Positions 34,321 through 46,300 of a DNA stretch of 64,000 bases are shown here, one piece after another. This DNA comes from Megamerina dolium. Taxonomy: Eukaryota; Arthropoda; Insecta; Diptera; Megamerinidae. Under the pieces are notes generated by a model, which was given only the letters and a program-made list of their open reading frames with translations, did not search any database and had not been told where the DNA came from. The stretch lies in assembly GCA_963854835.1 (NCBI GenBank), contig OY978527.1:15757584-15821583 (forward strand), given 5' to 3'. Position 1 is the stretch's first letter; every line of letters begins with the position of its first letter. The translations under genes and the position numbers were made by a program.

Positions 34321-35487
34321 CAGTGGTAGACATTCGTATAAGTGCACACCTTTGCTTTAAATTTTTTAATCAATAAAAGCTTTATTATTTATTTATATTT
34401 TTATTTATATTCAAACTAAAATAATTTCAGTTCATAAGCATTCCGCAAAATAAATAACAAAATTGAGAAAAATCATACTTTTTGTAAAGACATTCGTTTA
34501 AGTGCACTGTACTTATTCCTTGAAAACAAGAAAACTTATAAATTTTTGGTGATTTTCAGTAAGATGAAAGATGCGATTAGGTATCAACCTTATAAGATTT
34601 TTTAAGAAATCTGAGCTGAGTTCAAACCAACATTGCTGTATTGCGTCTTTGAGCTTACTAACGCTGTTGTACTGACGTTCATTTTCGTAAACTTTACCAG
34701 ACCAGTCCAGAAAACGAACTTCCTGGCTTTCAACCCATGTCTTTGTCTCTCTGGATGCGTGTATCGAGGCATTGTTCTGTTGAAAAATGTACTCATTTTC
34801 CATTCTTTGCCTTAAATACGGAAAGAGGTTTTGTTGGAGAAGGTCTGTATATGCCGCAAAGTTCATGTGGCAAGTTATGAGCAAGTCAAACTTAGCTTTC
34901 TATCATAACAAAACGCACTCCAAACCATAAAGCTTCCACCTCCAAAATTGCACAACATTTGATTTGGTCAGATCGTGCCAGTAGCAACTGTAACAGTCGG
35001 AGCCATCTAAGTTGTATTTTTTCTCATCCGAAAAAATTACTTTCTGCCACTCATTTGTCCAGGACATGCACTTTTTTGCGAATTTCAGACGATCCTCTTT
35101 GTGCTTTGCCGTTAGACGAGGCTTACTCTTCAATTTCGTCCATTTGATGTTTGACGAATCAATTAGAACCCTGACAATTTGTCTGGCTGTTATCGGTAGA
35201 TTTAATTTTGTTTTAATTTGGCCGCAATTAAGTTTTTCTTTAGTTGCTTGTACCATAATTACTGCATCTTTTAAAAAAAATTTTGAATCAAATTCTCAGA
35301 TCTCCCTATTCTGGCTGCAATCTGACAATTTGAGTACGATTCCTTTTTTAATCAATTAATCTTTACCCGCTCTTCTTCTGTTAAATAACTTCCTTTAGGC
35401 ATGATCAAAATTACAAACATTTCATATAAAACACTCAATTTCCACCAAAAACAAGTTTGATTTATCTTTAATTTATTTTAATTAAGG
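34321..35487 (-). mobile_element. Tc1-like element, one end lost
   Basis: The surviving terminus cagtggtagacattcgtata abuts TA at 34319-34320. A second copy of its inner word (agacattcgtttaagtgcac) lies 160 bp further in at 34490. Such repeated subterminal words are typical of Tc1-type ends with internal direct repeats. The opposite inverted repeat is not found; similarity fades at about 35487. Confidence 0.72.
34507..35402 (-). pseudogene. Tc1-like transposase, frameshifted
   Basis: The start MPKGSYLTEEERVKIN is followed by stops. A long frame (34903-35256) then has [35 protein letters not shown] and [18 protein letters not shown], where FSDEK carries the first catalytic Asp and is followed by YWHDL. 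The next frame (34513-34884) has NFAAYTDLLQQNLFPYLRQ and FQQNNASIHASRETKTW. There the usual QQDNAxxH second Asp is Asn (QNNA), and the block continues to the GLVK-like WSGKVYEN. The substituted Asp and several frameshifts make it inactive. Confidence 0.82.
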
Positions 35488-36963
35488 GGGGAGTAAGGGA
35501 TAATTTGAAATAAAAAGCACTTTTTTCTCTGATTTTTTACGGAGATACAGCTTAAGCAAATTTATTCAAACTTTTTTTTAATTATAAAGTATCATCTAGA
35601 GAATTTTTAGTTAAATTTTCGTAATTGAATATTGAATATTGCAGAATCGTGTTCACGGACTTCGAAAAATTGGTTTTCAGAAAAACACGTTTGAAGTTTT
35701 TTTTTTCTCAAAAAGTGAGAAATTTTTTTTTTTTTTTTATCTTACACTGAATCATCGATCCCAGGTCCATAAAGTACTTCCCGGTAGCAATCTCGTTGTC
35801 ATGGAAAATGAAAAAAATAATCGATTTTCCGAATCTGCCTATCGCTGTTTTAAATAAAAAGGTTTATGGTAGGTATCATTTTTTGAATGCATCGCTCCCA
35901 ATAATTCATTTCATTTCGTCATCAAATTTTCACAAAATATGACAATATTTCTTTCATAAATAAATATAGCCTGTAAACAAAACGATCATTTTTTGAAAAG
36001 CAAAATATTAATTTATATGAAAGGTTCCTTTCTCTTCCAATGAATTGAAACTTGGGTAACCTCATTCTTTTATTGCGTTTTGAGTGTTTTCGAACATGTG
36101 ATTTCAGAGTGTGCGCAGGAAAGTACTCGTATTGAGCAATTAAGTTGGAACATAAGGTTAATTTCGGCAACAAATTGATGACGTCGTAAATAACAATAGC
36201 AGATAATATTATTTTTATCAAAAGAAGGCATATGCTTGTCAATGAGCGTAATCGTTTGTAGATCAACTCTGATTTTGAATTTCCAATTTCAGACTGTACG
36301 TAAATATATTAAACTTAAACGCGGTGTATTCGATTCTCTTTAACGTATACATTTTCTTATCACCGAGACCAATTTCTTAAAAATTTCATATTTTTTAGTC
36401 TTTATTGGACACACAAAATTTGTTGATAAATTCATTTCACTACATCAAGATTGTACGTAGAAAATATTCTAAAATGAGAAAAATATGTCTGATGCAATAT
36501 TTATTATTGTTTTCAGTATTTTATTTTTTTTTTTACGTAGATTTAAATAAATGTTTATAAATACAAATAAATAAATACATATGTAAATATATACATATAC
36601 ATATGTGCTAATTTTCCTAGAAGTCATTGACATCTGCTTCAATAGTTTAATTTCGAATGACTCATCTTATGTTCCATATTGGATCAGGTGGCCTAATATG
36701 AACGTTTGATGGAAATTATTTGAAAAAAAAAAAAAAAAAATTAATAGAAATTCATAGATTCATTTTTTGTATGTTAAAAGTAGTTGTTTACAAGTAGAAT
36801 ACTATATGTAGTGGAATTTTTATGAAGCGTCGCTAATATTGGCTGATTTCTTTGGAATAACATTACGACCATCGGAGTGTGTGATAAGTTGTTTGGATTT
36901 TATAGTTTTTTTTTTTCAACTATATCTATTTTGGAATGATTTTCCAATTCATTTATTATTAAA
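35488..36963. other. AT-rich intergenic DNA
   Basis: No gene recognised. Long poly-T runs at 35700-35740 and about 36520-36536, and a poly-A run at about 36723-36740. A 'ttcataaataaatatagcc' word at about 35953 suggests one more unit of the AT-rich repeat. Confidence 0.45.
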
Positions 36964-37265
36964 AAAGCTCTTTGACTGAGCTTCTTTTCCATTGCTGTTG
37001 TGCGTATTAAATTTTAGACAGTATTAGAAGGGACCTACTTATTTTAGCCGGTTCCGAACGGCAGAATTTTTTTTGCATCATCACTTTTTCTGAGCTTTGC
37101 CACAGAGTTCTTTTTAGAAGTTTTTCTATGGCAAATTTTGCCGACAGGTGGGTACCGTTGGAAAGAATAATATTTTTGATATGAAATTTGTTATGCTTCA
37201 GCCGAGGATTGAACCAACGATCTACAGATCAGATGGTCAACACACTAACCACTGAGCTACGGCAC
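36964..37265 (-). repeat. tRNA-derived SINE, nearly full length
   Basis: Minus-strand copy of the family at 50055-50376. The head shows GTAGCTCAGTGGTTAGTGTG (A-box) and GTTGGTTCAATCC (B-box), then the body with 'ggtacccacctgtcggcaaa', 'ttctgccgttcggaaccggc' and 'aagtaggtcccttctaatac'. Confidence 0.88.
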
Positions 37266-37402
37266 CCACTTTATTACCCATTTATTACATTCCATTAATA
37301 TAGTGTTCAATAAGAAAACTCTAACGATGTGAAAATCATTTTTTTATGTCACTGTAGTGGTCCAAATACAAGATTCGTTTTAAAAATAAAATTACATGAT
37401 TA

Positions 37403-37649
37403 GGTTAGGTTAGGTTAGAGCGGCCGCCCTCTCTGATGAGAGAGCGCACATAGGCCATATTTAGGCTCGTTGTGATACCGCCAAGCGGATTATCCCGCCA
37501 CCTAGTTACTCGCTGAACCAACCGGAATATTAAATGAATTTTAGGCAGAAGTTATGAGCGAGGTTGCCCAAACCTAATCTCACAGCGTGAAGACCTATGA
37601 GGCAGTGAGCAGTGACCACTCCCACATAAGTCGAAATGTCTACCTTATT
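37403..37649 (-). mobile_element. LINE 3' end with (TAACC)n tail and 13-bp target duplication
   Basis: A 247-bp insertion flanked on both sides by aattacatgatta (37390-37402 and 37650-37662), a clean target-site duplication. Read on the minus strand it contains the end of an RNase H LINE (RKVDISTYVGVVTAHCLIG then HAVRLGL) and ends gcggccgctctaacctaacc, i.e. a short (TAACC)n tail rather than poly(A). The piece at 48519-48670 has the same kind of tail. 5'-truncated insertion with long target duplications is characteristic of target-primed reverse transcription. Confidence 0.82.
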
Positions 37650-37662
37650 AATTACATGATTA

Positions 37663-38414
37663 AAAATAGTATATTCTTTTGTATATTATGACTTTATTAT
37701 AAAGTGGACATGTTTTCATTTTTATATATAATTATATAATTCATGGGCTGCATGGGAAACAGTACATCTTTTCAACTCAATTTTGAAAGATCTTGTTGAG
37801 AATTTCTGTTTCTATTCGAATGATATTCACCTTAAGGGCCTAACTTTTTTCTAGATTGTTCGCATAACATCAATCTTTCGGCTCATCCTGCAGGAAAACT
37901 CGAATGGTATTAAACTTCATCTCCGAGGCTGCTAATAAGCATCGTCAAGCATCGTCTTTTACGTTCTTTTTTTCAATAAGGCCGGTCGGTGAAGTTCTAC
38001 GTTCAATTCGAGCTGCTCTGAGCTCTGATCAATCGGTTATCAAATGGGTGATTGTTTAACTTCAATTGAAGACTCCCGGCCACAGCTGCTAGGTACTGTC
38101 AGTGTTGTTCACCAGCAAATCAGTCAAAGGTTTGCACAAATTTATGTTTAACTGGCGCCTTGGTTACTGCATTTCAGTCAAAACGCTTTTGGGCGCAGGA
38201 TATAATTAAATTGAATTAGATCAATTGAAAGACTAAACTTTTTTATACATCAAATCTCACAAATTCGATTTTAAATTTATTATAAAAAAAATAAATTTAT
38301 TTTATATTTAATATAAACACAATATATATTTTTATTTTACTCATAAGCATTGTCATTATCGTTATTCGTTGCTGAAGTCTAACAGAAGAGTTCAGTTACG
38401 TGAAGCATTTATAT
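37663..38414. other. intergenic, nothing recognised
   Basis: No gene found. The last 80 bp include TTTATT at 38331-38336, which on the minus strand is an AATAAA signal 79 nt after the gene C stop. Confidence 0.45.
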
Positions 38415-38606
38415 TTACTTGCCACTACCACCACCACCACCACCGCCATCTGCGTCTGGTCGATCAGGTACAAATTCAGGAGTACCTAAGGATTAGAAGA
38501 TTCATTATTTGATTATTATTATTCTATTATAATTTGTTTGTACTTAATTACCTGAAGCTAAAGCCAATAATGCAAGAATGAATCCAATGCACGCGTAGAT
38601 CTTCAT
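38415..38606 (-). CDS. gene C: secreted Gly-rich peptide (41 aa, two exons)
   Basis: Exon 1 is 38552-38606 (55 nt) and exon 2 is 38415-38485, with a 66-bp phase-1 GT-AG intron (tcag|gtaatt, ccttag). Exon 1 encodes MKIYACIGFILALLALAS, a signal peptide with one Cys, and the split codon gives Gly. The mature part is the shortest of the family: TPEFVPDRPDAD, seven Gly, Ser, Gly, Lys-stop. The spacer is more acidic (two Asp and one Glu before the tract, plus Asp directly at its start) than in A, D or E. TATA box at 38643-38649 and an ATCAGT Initiator-like site just before the ATG imply a leader of only about 10 nt. An AATAAA lies 79 nt past the stop. Function unknown. Confidence 0.8.
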
Positions 38607-38642
38607 GTTGTTACTGATATATTTCGATGAATTTCGGTTGAT

Positions 38643-38649
38643 ATTTATA
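38643..38649 (-). promoter_or_regulatory. TATA box of gene C
   Basis: TATAAAT on the minus strand. The word atcagtaac, about 25-35 bp downstream, matches the fly Initiator (TCAGT) and is shared with gene D (atcagtatc) at the same place relative to the ATG. Confidence 0.65.
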
Positions 38650-39589
38650 CTAAAAATTTTTGCCGAAAATTAAATTAGTTATCTTGTTTATTTACTTACT
38701 TTTACGATTGCATAATTATTCTGAAACTCTTACTTATTATTTTCACAGACGCTATTATATTATTTATGTGCTTAAATTATTTTTCAGCATATTCGTATAC
38801 AAGTATAACTTGATACTTGAATGCAAGTTTCTATCACATTTATTAACTACATATTAGCTGAAATAAAACTATATTACCAAAATACAATAAAATAATAATA
38901 ATAATAATAATAATAATATCGATTATAAATGCAATTTAATTCAAATGTACAAAGTGTAAATTTCCATATACAAACACTTCACTCTAAATACTAATAGAAC
39001 AAACCACAGAACGGTGAGTCTGTTCACAAATGTTGTTCTTTCTATACATTCATTTTATATGGAAGCGTCCCACTTAACGAGCAGACATAGGAAATTGGAA
39101 TTCTCACGGAAAATGTTGGAGAGTAAAGTGAAATTTGGGTCGACGATATATTTGATCCCCATAGGGGTATCATTGGAGCAATGTAAGCTAATTTTATAAA
39201 AACACCAATCACATAAATGATGACGGGAAAAGGAAAAATGATTCTCAGCGAAAATTAATGAGGATCATCCATATATTTCACTTCTCTAGAGGTGGTCTTC
39301 GACGACTATGAGGTATTTGTTTATTTTCAGGTTGGTTTTAGGTCCATTTTGTAGGGGAGCTGCCATAAGCTCTAAGTAAATTTCAGAAACAAGTTGTGGG
39401 GTGAAAAAATTAAGTCTTCTAGCGATGACTTTGAGCAGCTGTGAGGATATTCGTCGATTGTACTCCCATTTGAACGTCTTTTTTACGAAATCTCAGAAAA
39501 TCATACTAATAATTTTTATTAAATACACATGTAATTAGCTTGTTGCCACTTGACTAACTCGCTCCTGGAAATTTCGGTCGTGAAGTGCG
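38650..39589. other. AT-rich intergenic DNA with (AAT)n
   Basis: Holds an (AAT)n microsatellite at about 38889-38918 and weak dispersed-repeat words ('ctctagaggtggtcttcgac' near 39283). No gene recognised. Confidence 0.5.
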
Positions 39590-40047
39590 AATATATACAC
39601 TTGGAAACATATTTTTATATGGAATATAGGGTGGGTTTTTATTAGATTCCGTTTTTTTTTTTTAACTTGTCTACTCACTAGTAATTAAATGCCTTGCTTT
39701 AGCATGATGGGATTACGTTTTTGTGCGATAAGCACTAAAATATACACTTTAAATGAGACTTTCGTATGGACTTTGGTGGGCGTAGTTTTCATACGATCTA
39801 GTTAACTTTCAAACTAAGCCATTAGTTGTAAATATAATTACATGAACCGAGTTTCAACTTGACAGGTTTACATTTTCGTGCGCAAAGTGGGAAAACATAC
39901 ATTTATATGGGAGGTAACCGTAGGTTTCGGCCGATCCAGTCCCTTTTTAAATTAGTTGATTAATTAGTAAATATAATCATCTGTGCCAAGCTTCAGCTTA
40001 ATTACTTCGTATTCTCGTGCGGAAAGTGGGAAAATATACATTCGAAA
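39590..40047. repeat. tandem repeat of about 155 bp, interrupted by a LINE
   Basis: 'gcgcaaagtgggaaaacata' (about 39881) recurs as 'tgcggaaagtgggaaaatat' (about 40018). 'attacatgaaccgagtttca' recurs as 'aatcatctgtgccaagcttc'. A further unit ('aaccgaatgtatcgagtttc' ... 'gaaaacatacttttgtatag') resumes at 40632-40722 on the far side of a LINE fragment. Confidence 0.65.
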
Positions 40048-40618
40048 TAGGTCCAAAGATCTTGCGTAGGACTTTTCTCTCGAATACTCCAAGCATTCGC
40101 TCATCCGAGGTGGAAATTGTCCAGGCTTCAGCGCCATATGTTAGTACAGGCATGATGAGAGACTTGTAGAGTGTAGTTTTCGTTCTTGGAGAGAGGGCCC
40201 GACTTCTCAATTGCTTACTTAGCCCAAAGTAGCACCTGTTTGCAAGAGTGATCCTTCGCAATATCTCCAGGCTGACGTCATTACTGCTGTTAATGCTGGT
40301 TCCAACATAGACAAAGTTCCTTACTACTTCAAAAGTGTAGTTGTCAACAGTGACGTGCTATCCAAGACGCCGGGACTCTTTGTTTGTTGACACTAGATAC
40401 TTCGTCTTGCCCTCGTTTACCGTAAGACCCATTCGACGCGACTCTCTTTCTAACTCTGAGAATGCTGCACTGACTGCTCGCGTGTTCATGCAGATTATGT
40501 CAATATCGTCGGCTTACGCCAACAGCATGACACTTTTGTTGAAGATAGTGCCATTATGTCGTAGATCAGCAGCTCTTATTATTTTCTCCATAATAAGATT
40601 GAAGAAGTCGCACGATAC
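40048..40618 (-). mobile_element. LINE fragment: RT catalytic region to C-terminus (copy 1)
   Basis: On the minus strand, starting within CDFFNLIMEKIIRAADLRHN, it continues GTIFNKSVMLLA-stop-ADDIDII, VSAAFSELERESRRMGLTVN, KTKYLVSTNKESRRLG, FEVVRNFVYVGTSINSSNDV, RRITLANRCYFGLSKQLR, LIMPVLTYGAEAWTISTSDE and ends RKVLRKIFGP. The Tyr of the catalytic YADD is replaced by a stop codon. About 360 bp are nearly identical to copy 2 at 55285-55790. It sits inside a 155-bp tandem repeat. Confidence 0.87.
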
Positions 40619-42060
40619 ATCACATATAAAATAGATAATATAACCGAATGTATCGAGTTTCAACTTTGAAGCTTTACATTTTCGCTCGTACTGAAACGAC
40701 TGAAAACATACTTTTGTATAGGAGGCAGGCGCAATTTAAGTACGATTCCACTCATTCAGTATATCATCAGGCCGATGGCAATCCGATGGCCGATCTTATG
40801 TACTTTCACCAAATTATTCCGAATAAAATAGCCACTTTATTAGAGAAAATTCTATTGGTCCAACTCGGCTATCTCAACATCGAATTGTGTTCACATGTCG
40901 GTAAACAACAACATTTCCCTTCAACAACTTCCTATCCACTTCTTGTCTTTTACTGTCACATTTGCTAAAATGGTTAAGTACCGTCGTTTTTAAATTAATT
41001 GATATTAGAGGTTATATTTGAGTAATCTGCTAGTGATCTCACTGTATGTACTCATTTTTTGATAGCACTGAAATCTGTCCACAACTATGACATTTGCTTT
41101 CTCCCAACATGTTCCGTCTATTTTAATTTCGACAATATACGTATCATAAATATTGCGTATTCGACGTATAAATTTATTTCTATTAGCTCAAAAAGTACCT
41201 CTGTATTCGAAACGCGTCACAGTGTACCATCAATAAACTTAATAATTTCTAACAAATCTCCATTGGATTTACTCGTACGCAAAAGAGAAAATATTTAAGT
41301 CGCGGAAACGTTATCGATACCGTACATATTTAAAACAAGAAAAGGAAATTTGTAAGCTGCACAAATAATTTCTCAACAATTCACATAGTCCCAAAAATTT
41401 TACAACGTCAATCAATGAAAATAAAATACTTAAATGTTTCAGTTCCCAGACACCAAGGCATTAAAGGCAATGAGAGCGCAACACTTAACATGGCTGGATG
41501 CCAAATAGTATAATGAGCAGCAGAAAACACCAATTTAAATCCACTGTTGATATATTTACTATAGCTATCCACCTAACAGCACAGGGTGTGAATACCATTA
41601 CTCTGTCGATCTCCGTAGACACACATAAGACGCACATGAACATCTCCTGACCGGAACCGCATGGCCAAATTACTTCTTTTGTGAAGAGTCCATCGCTTCT
41701 TAATCTGCTGGATATATAGTGTTAGAGAGTTCCACGATACGTGGAACTCAGTGAATCTTAGATAATTTAGTATATATATTCCCTTAATCATAGTTTAGCC
41801 GTAATAATTTGAAATAAAAGATCCCAAATTTTCCGACAGATCTGTGAAATAGTGTCACGCTCGTAAGAGCGTTTTTGAAAAGATGAAAAAAAAAAACATA
41901 AAAAAAGCAAGCGTCAACACTATTTTTTCAAGCTTCAAATGTAGTTTGGGATTGATTGGTTGATTAGTGATTGTGGCCGTCCTCCCTGAAAGACTCTCTC
42001 TTTGGTAGAAAGTAATAGGAATTAAATAAAAAAACACATTATAGTAAAACAAAACTAACC
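40619..42060. other. repeat debris, no gene
   Basis: 40619-40750 resumes the 155-bp repeat. Around 41435-41510 the plus strand reads VSVPRHQGIKGNESATLNMAG, a worn fragment of an RNase H end (compare WVPGHxGxxGNExADELA). The rest is unassigned, ending at the left target duplication of the Jockey insertion. Confidence 0.5.
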
Positions 42061-42079
42061 ACGAAACACTTAGTAGAGT

Positions 42080-43051
42080 CCAACAAACGTCTCTTCCTAC
42101 AGACATCTACACATTGCTCGAAAGCTATCCCTCAGGTAGACGCTTTGTGGTGAAATAGAAAAGCTTCATCTCAGATGAATACCCTATTCAAGCTGGTGTA
42201 CCGCAAGGCAGCATATTAGGCCCACTGCTTTATCCGTTGTTCACTGCAGATATGCCAACCGCCGCCAAGACTCTCACCTATACTTTTGCCGATGATACGA
42301 ACATATTGTGTATTGACACAAATCCGAAAGAGGCGTCAAAATTTCTCCAAGTACTCGTCAACATGCTTCAAGAATGGCTTGATCGCTGAAGAATCAAAGT
42401 CAATGAATCCAAATGTGTTCATGACATGTTGGAGTTCTTGCCCCCCTGTGCAAATTAAACCTCTAAACCGATCCCTCAGGCGTCAGAAACTAAATATCTA
42501 GGAATGCATTTAGATCGCAGACGGGCAAAGCATATAAGTGCAAAAGTTACTCAGATAAAACTCAATAAATAATAAATAAACTGGATTTTGAACAGGCAGT
42601 CCAAGCTCAAACTAGACTACAAAGTTCAACTCTACAAAGCCATTATCAAGCCCATATGGGTTTCCAACTCCACAGGGATTTACATAACCCGTATGTAACT
42701 AAAGAACATTCCCGACATGCTGAATTCTACTTAGCGAACCTAGACAAGCATCCCAATACATTGGCGAGGCGCCTGCCTACGACAGCATCAAGGACACACT
42801 CGCCTGAAGAGAAAGGACGTACTGCGCTTAGCATCAATTTAGATTATAAATTTATTCATTACACGATTATTTAAGTATTATGCTACTTCTTTTCATTTAC
42901 CATAACTACTCAAAGCATTGGCATTGGGAGGTTGGTAATAAATCATATGAATTCAAAAGTGAAATATTAAATATACTATGAAGATTTAATGTTAGTTCTA
43001 AGATATTTTTGGAAGATTCAATAAAATGTATATAACCTGAAAAAAAAAAAA
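42080..43051 (+). mobile_element. 5'-truncated Jockey-type LINE with poly(A) and 19-bp target duplication
   Basis: Flanked by perfect 19-bp repeats acgaaacacttagtagagt at 42061-42079 and 43052-43070, with a poly(A) tail at 43040-43051: the classic signs of target-primed insertion. Inside, the RT domain reads IQAGVPQGSILGPLLYPLFT, AKTLTYTFADDTNILCIDTN (FADD carries the catalytic Asp pair), then QEWLDR-stop, ETKYLGMHLDRRRAKHISAK, QSKLKLDYKVQLYKAIIKPI, and a C-terminus with NPYVTKEHSRHAEFYLANLD. These blocks match the Jockey clade. It lacks endonuclease and the start of RT, and has several stops. The perfect target duplication suggests a fairly young insertion. Confidence 0.9.
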
Positions 43052-43070
43052 ACGAAACACTTAGTAGAGT

Positions 43071-43828
43071 AATCATCAAATAATCCTAGATATCATTTAG
43101 AAGTACTACGGGTTCTAGCTTACATTACGTTGGTGAAAGGTAAAACTTAAGTAGTCAAAAATGTTTATTGCTAATGATGAACAAGAGTAACTTTAAAGTG
43201 ATTGCAGTGCTCGTAACAAGATTCACCACTTAACGAGTATGTTCACGGGAATGCGTGAGATAAATCGAAGAGACGACTGAACACTTTATATTTGAATGTC
43301 TGAGTGTTTTAGGCCTTTGAGCTTCAAACTTAACTGCGCCTTGCTGCAAAATGCGTGCTGAATCGCAAAGGAGCAACACGAATTGGGACGAATCTGCCCT
43401 ATACTTGCTCCGAAGGAATTTTTTACCGAGTTTTTCTTTCAGTACTGATGTTGGTTGGACTTGTACATGCTAAAAAAAAGACGTCCTTACAAAATTTAAA
43501 AACTTGGAGTATCGATTTATATGGAGGGGTTTGAAATACGAGTATCTTCCTTCTTGGGCATAGTATTCACAAACAATTTTTGTATAGTTGTAGCTTACAA
43601 CCTGCGAGAATGCCTTTACAAAATTTAAGAATTTTGAGTATCTTCTCAAATGGGAGGTTCTACTGCCTCATGTGAAGACATATAAATTATCGACCGAAGG
43701 ATAAAGACATAATTTAATTTTTTTTTTTTTATGTAATCATATTATTCTTTTTTATTGCATTAAACCAAGTACAAATCATCGATCAATTTGTCATTGTTTT
43801 AGAATACACAGATAATGGCGGGTATGGT
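43071..43828. other. intergenic, nothing recognised
   Basis: No gene found. TTTATT at 43751-43756 is, on the minus strand, an AATAAA signal 73 nt beyond the gene D stop. Confidence 0.5.
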
Positions 43829-44056
43829 TTATTTGCCACCACCACCACCGCCACCGCCACCACCACCACCTGGATAGGGCTCTGGGATGGGCTCAGGATG
43901 AGGAGAACCTGCAACAAAATAAGGTAGTTATTATGATTGTACGAAATCCCAAGACAAAATATTGCCAATTGTAGTATGTAGCTAGCTGGATTGAAGCTTA
44001 CCTGCAGCCAAAGCTAATAAGGCTAATACGAAACCGACGAATGCGTATATTTTCAT
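43829..44056 (-). CDS. gene D: secreted Gly-rich peptide (44 aa, two exons)
   Basis: Exon 1 is 44002-44056 (55 nt) and exon 2 is 43829-43908, with a 93-bp phase-1 GT-AG intron (gcag|gtaagc, ttgcag). Exon 1 encodes MKIYAFVGFVLALLALAA, close to the family consensus, and the split codon gives Gly. The mature peptide starts SPHPEPIPEPYP, then has 12 Gly and a C-terminal Lys. The SPxPEP start is shared with the plus-strand broken copy (SPEPNPE) and its bases with the minus-strand one, so these three form a subgroup. It has a clear TATAAATA at 44094-44100, ATCAGT near the expected start site, and AATAAA 73 nt after the stop. It is the cleanest complete transcription unit in the window. Function unknown. 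Confidence 0.85.
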
Positions 44057-44093
44057 TTTGATACTGATGTTGTCTGATAGAAATGCTCCAGCT

Positions 44094-44100
44094 ATTTATA
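44094..44100 (-). promoter_or_regulatory. TATA box of gene D
   Basis: TATAAAT(AG) on the minus strand, 38-44 bp before the ATG. The word acatcagtatcaaa leads directly into the ATG. Confidence 0.7.
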
Positions 44101-44895
44101 CTCCCCATATGGTGCAATTGGTATTGATATCTAGTATGTAATAATAATAATTATTATTATTTTGATTATTTGTTAAATAGAGTATAAGCAAATATTAATT
44201 ACACTTTTGTTGTTATATTATTTGTTCTATTTTATTGTTATTTTAAAAAATATATAACTAATTTCTTCTTTTTTTTTTTTTACTTTAATTTAGCTATTGC
44301 GCATATGTTTTTCTATTTCTCAGTATCTATCACTGTCTATCTGTCTGTCTATGTAGGTATATTTTGTTTTATTAAATTTGATAATGAATTTGGTATTAAA
44401 TATTTTATAAGTGCAAAACTTGTAGTGTAACATATATATCTTTATCATGCAAAATATTGACGAGTTCAATAAATCCTCACTGAATGATTGATAAGCTTAA
44501 TGGGTCATTTAAAGGCCATTTGTGTAATTGTTATTTTTAAGAATATCTGTGTACAGAAATTCCATAATTACATTCATCACAGATTCTTGATACTTTTAGT
44601 TTTCTACATATTTGCAAGAGTTTAAAAGTTAGCATGCAAGTTTAATTACTTTTTGAATTCTTATTTACAGATGCTAATTAGCTTTAGACTGATAAGAAAT
44701 ATATCAATATTTAGGTTATTCAACTACACACATCGAATAAGTATTTCTATTTTTTGAAATCGATTTTTTACAATTTCGGCAAAGCATGTGTTGTAATATT
44801 CGTACATACGCAGAAATAAACAAGAAAATTCTTAGAAATTCAATTTATTCAGATAGTCTGACATCATGTAATATTATACATGATACAATAGCAAG
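44101..44895. other. AT-rich intergenic DNA
   Basis: Short (AAT)n at 44140-44160 and a poly-T run near 44270. No gene recognised. Confidence 0.5.
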
Positions 44896-45117
<222 letters not shown>

Positions 45118-45126
45118 TTGTATATA

Positions 45127-46190
<1,064 letters not shown>

Positions 46191-46195
46191 TTCTG

Positions 46196-46300
46196 CTACA
46201 ATGCTAGTTCAATATTTGTTCAAGATATCGTTCGAATCAACCAGGTGACAGACGGACGGATGGATCATCATCGTTAAATCAACTCTTTAGGCGACGCTTA
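46196..46300 (-). repeat. DINE-1/mini-me-like fragment
   Basis: On the minus strand it gives 'gtctgtcacctggttgattc' then 'aacgatatcttgaacaaata', matching the segment after the (GTCY)n array at 6393-6450. The microsatellite here is reduced to a few units. Confidence 0.7.

Noticed and set aside
37400..37418. TTAGG repeats suggesting telomeric DNA
   Set aside because: Only about four units, located at the end of a LINE insertion with its own target duplication; the same tail occurs on another LINE copy at 48651-48670. It is an element tail, not a telomere.
40341..40634. 97-codon plus-strand frame, and its twin at 55368-55790
   Set aside because: Both are antisense shadows of the LINE reverse transcriptase fragments on the minus strand.
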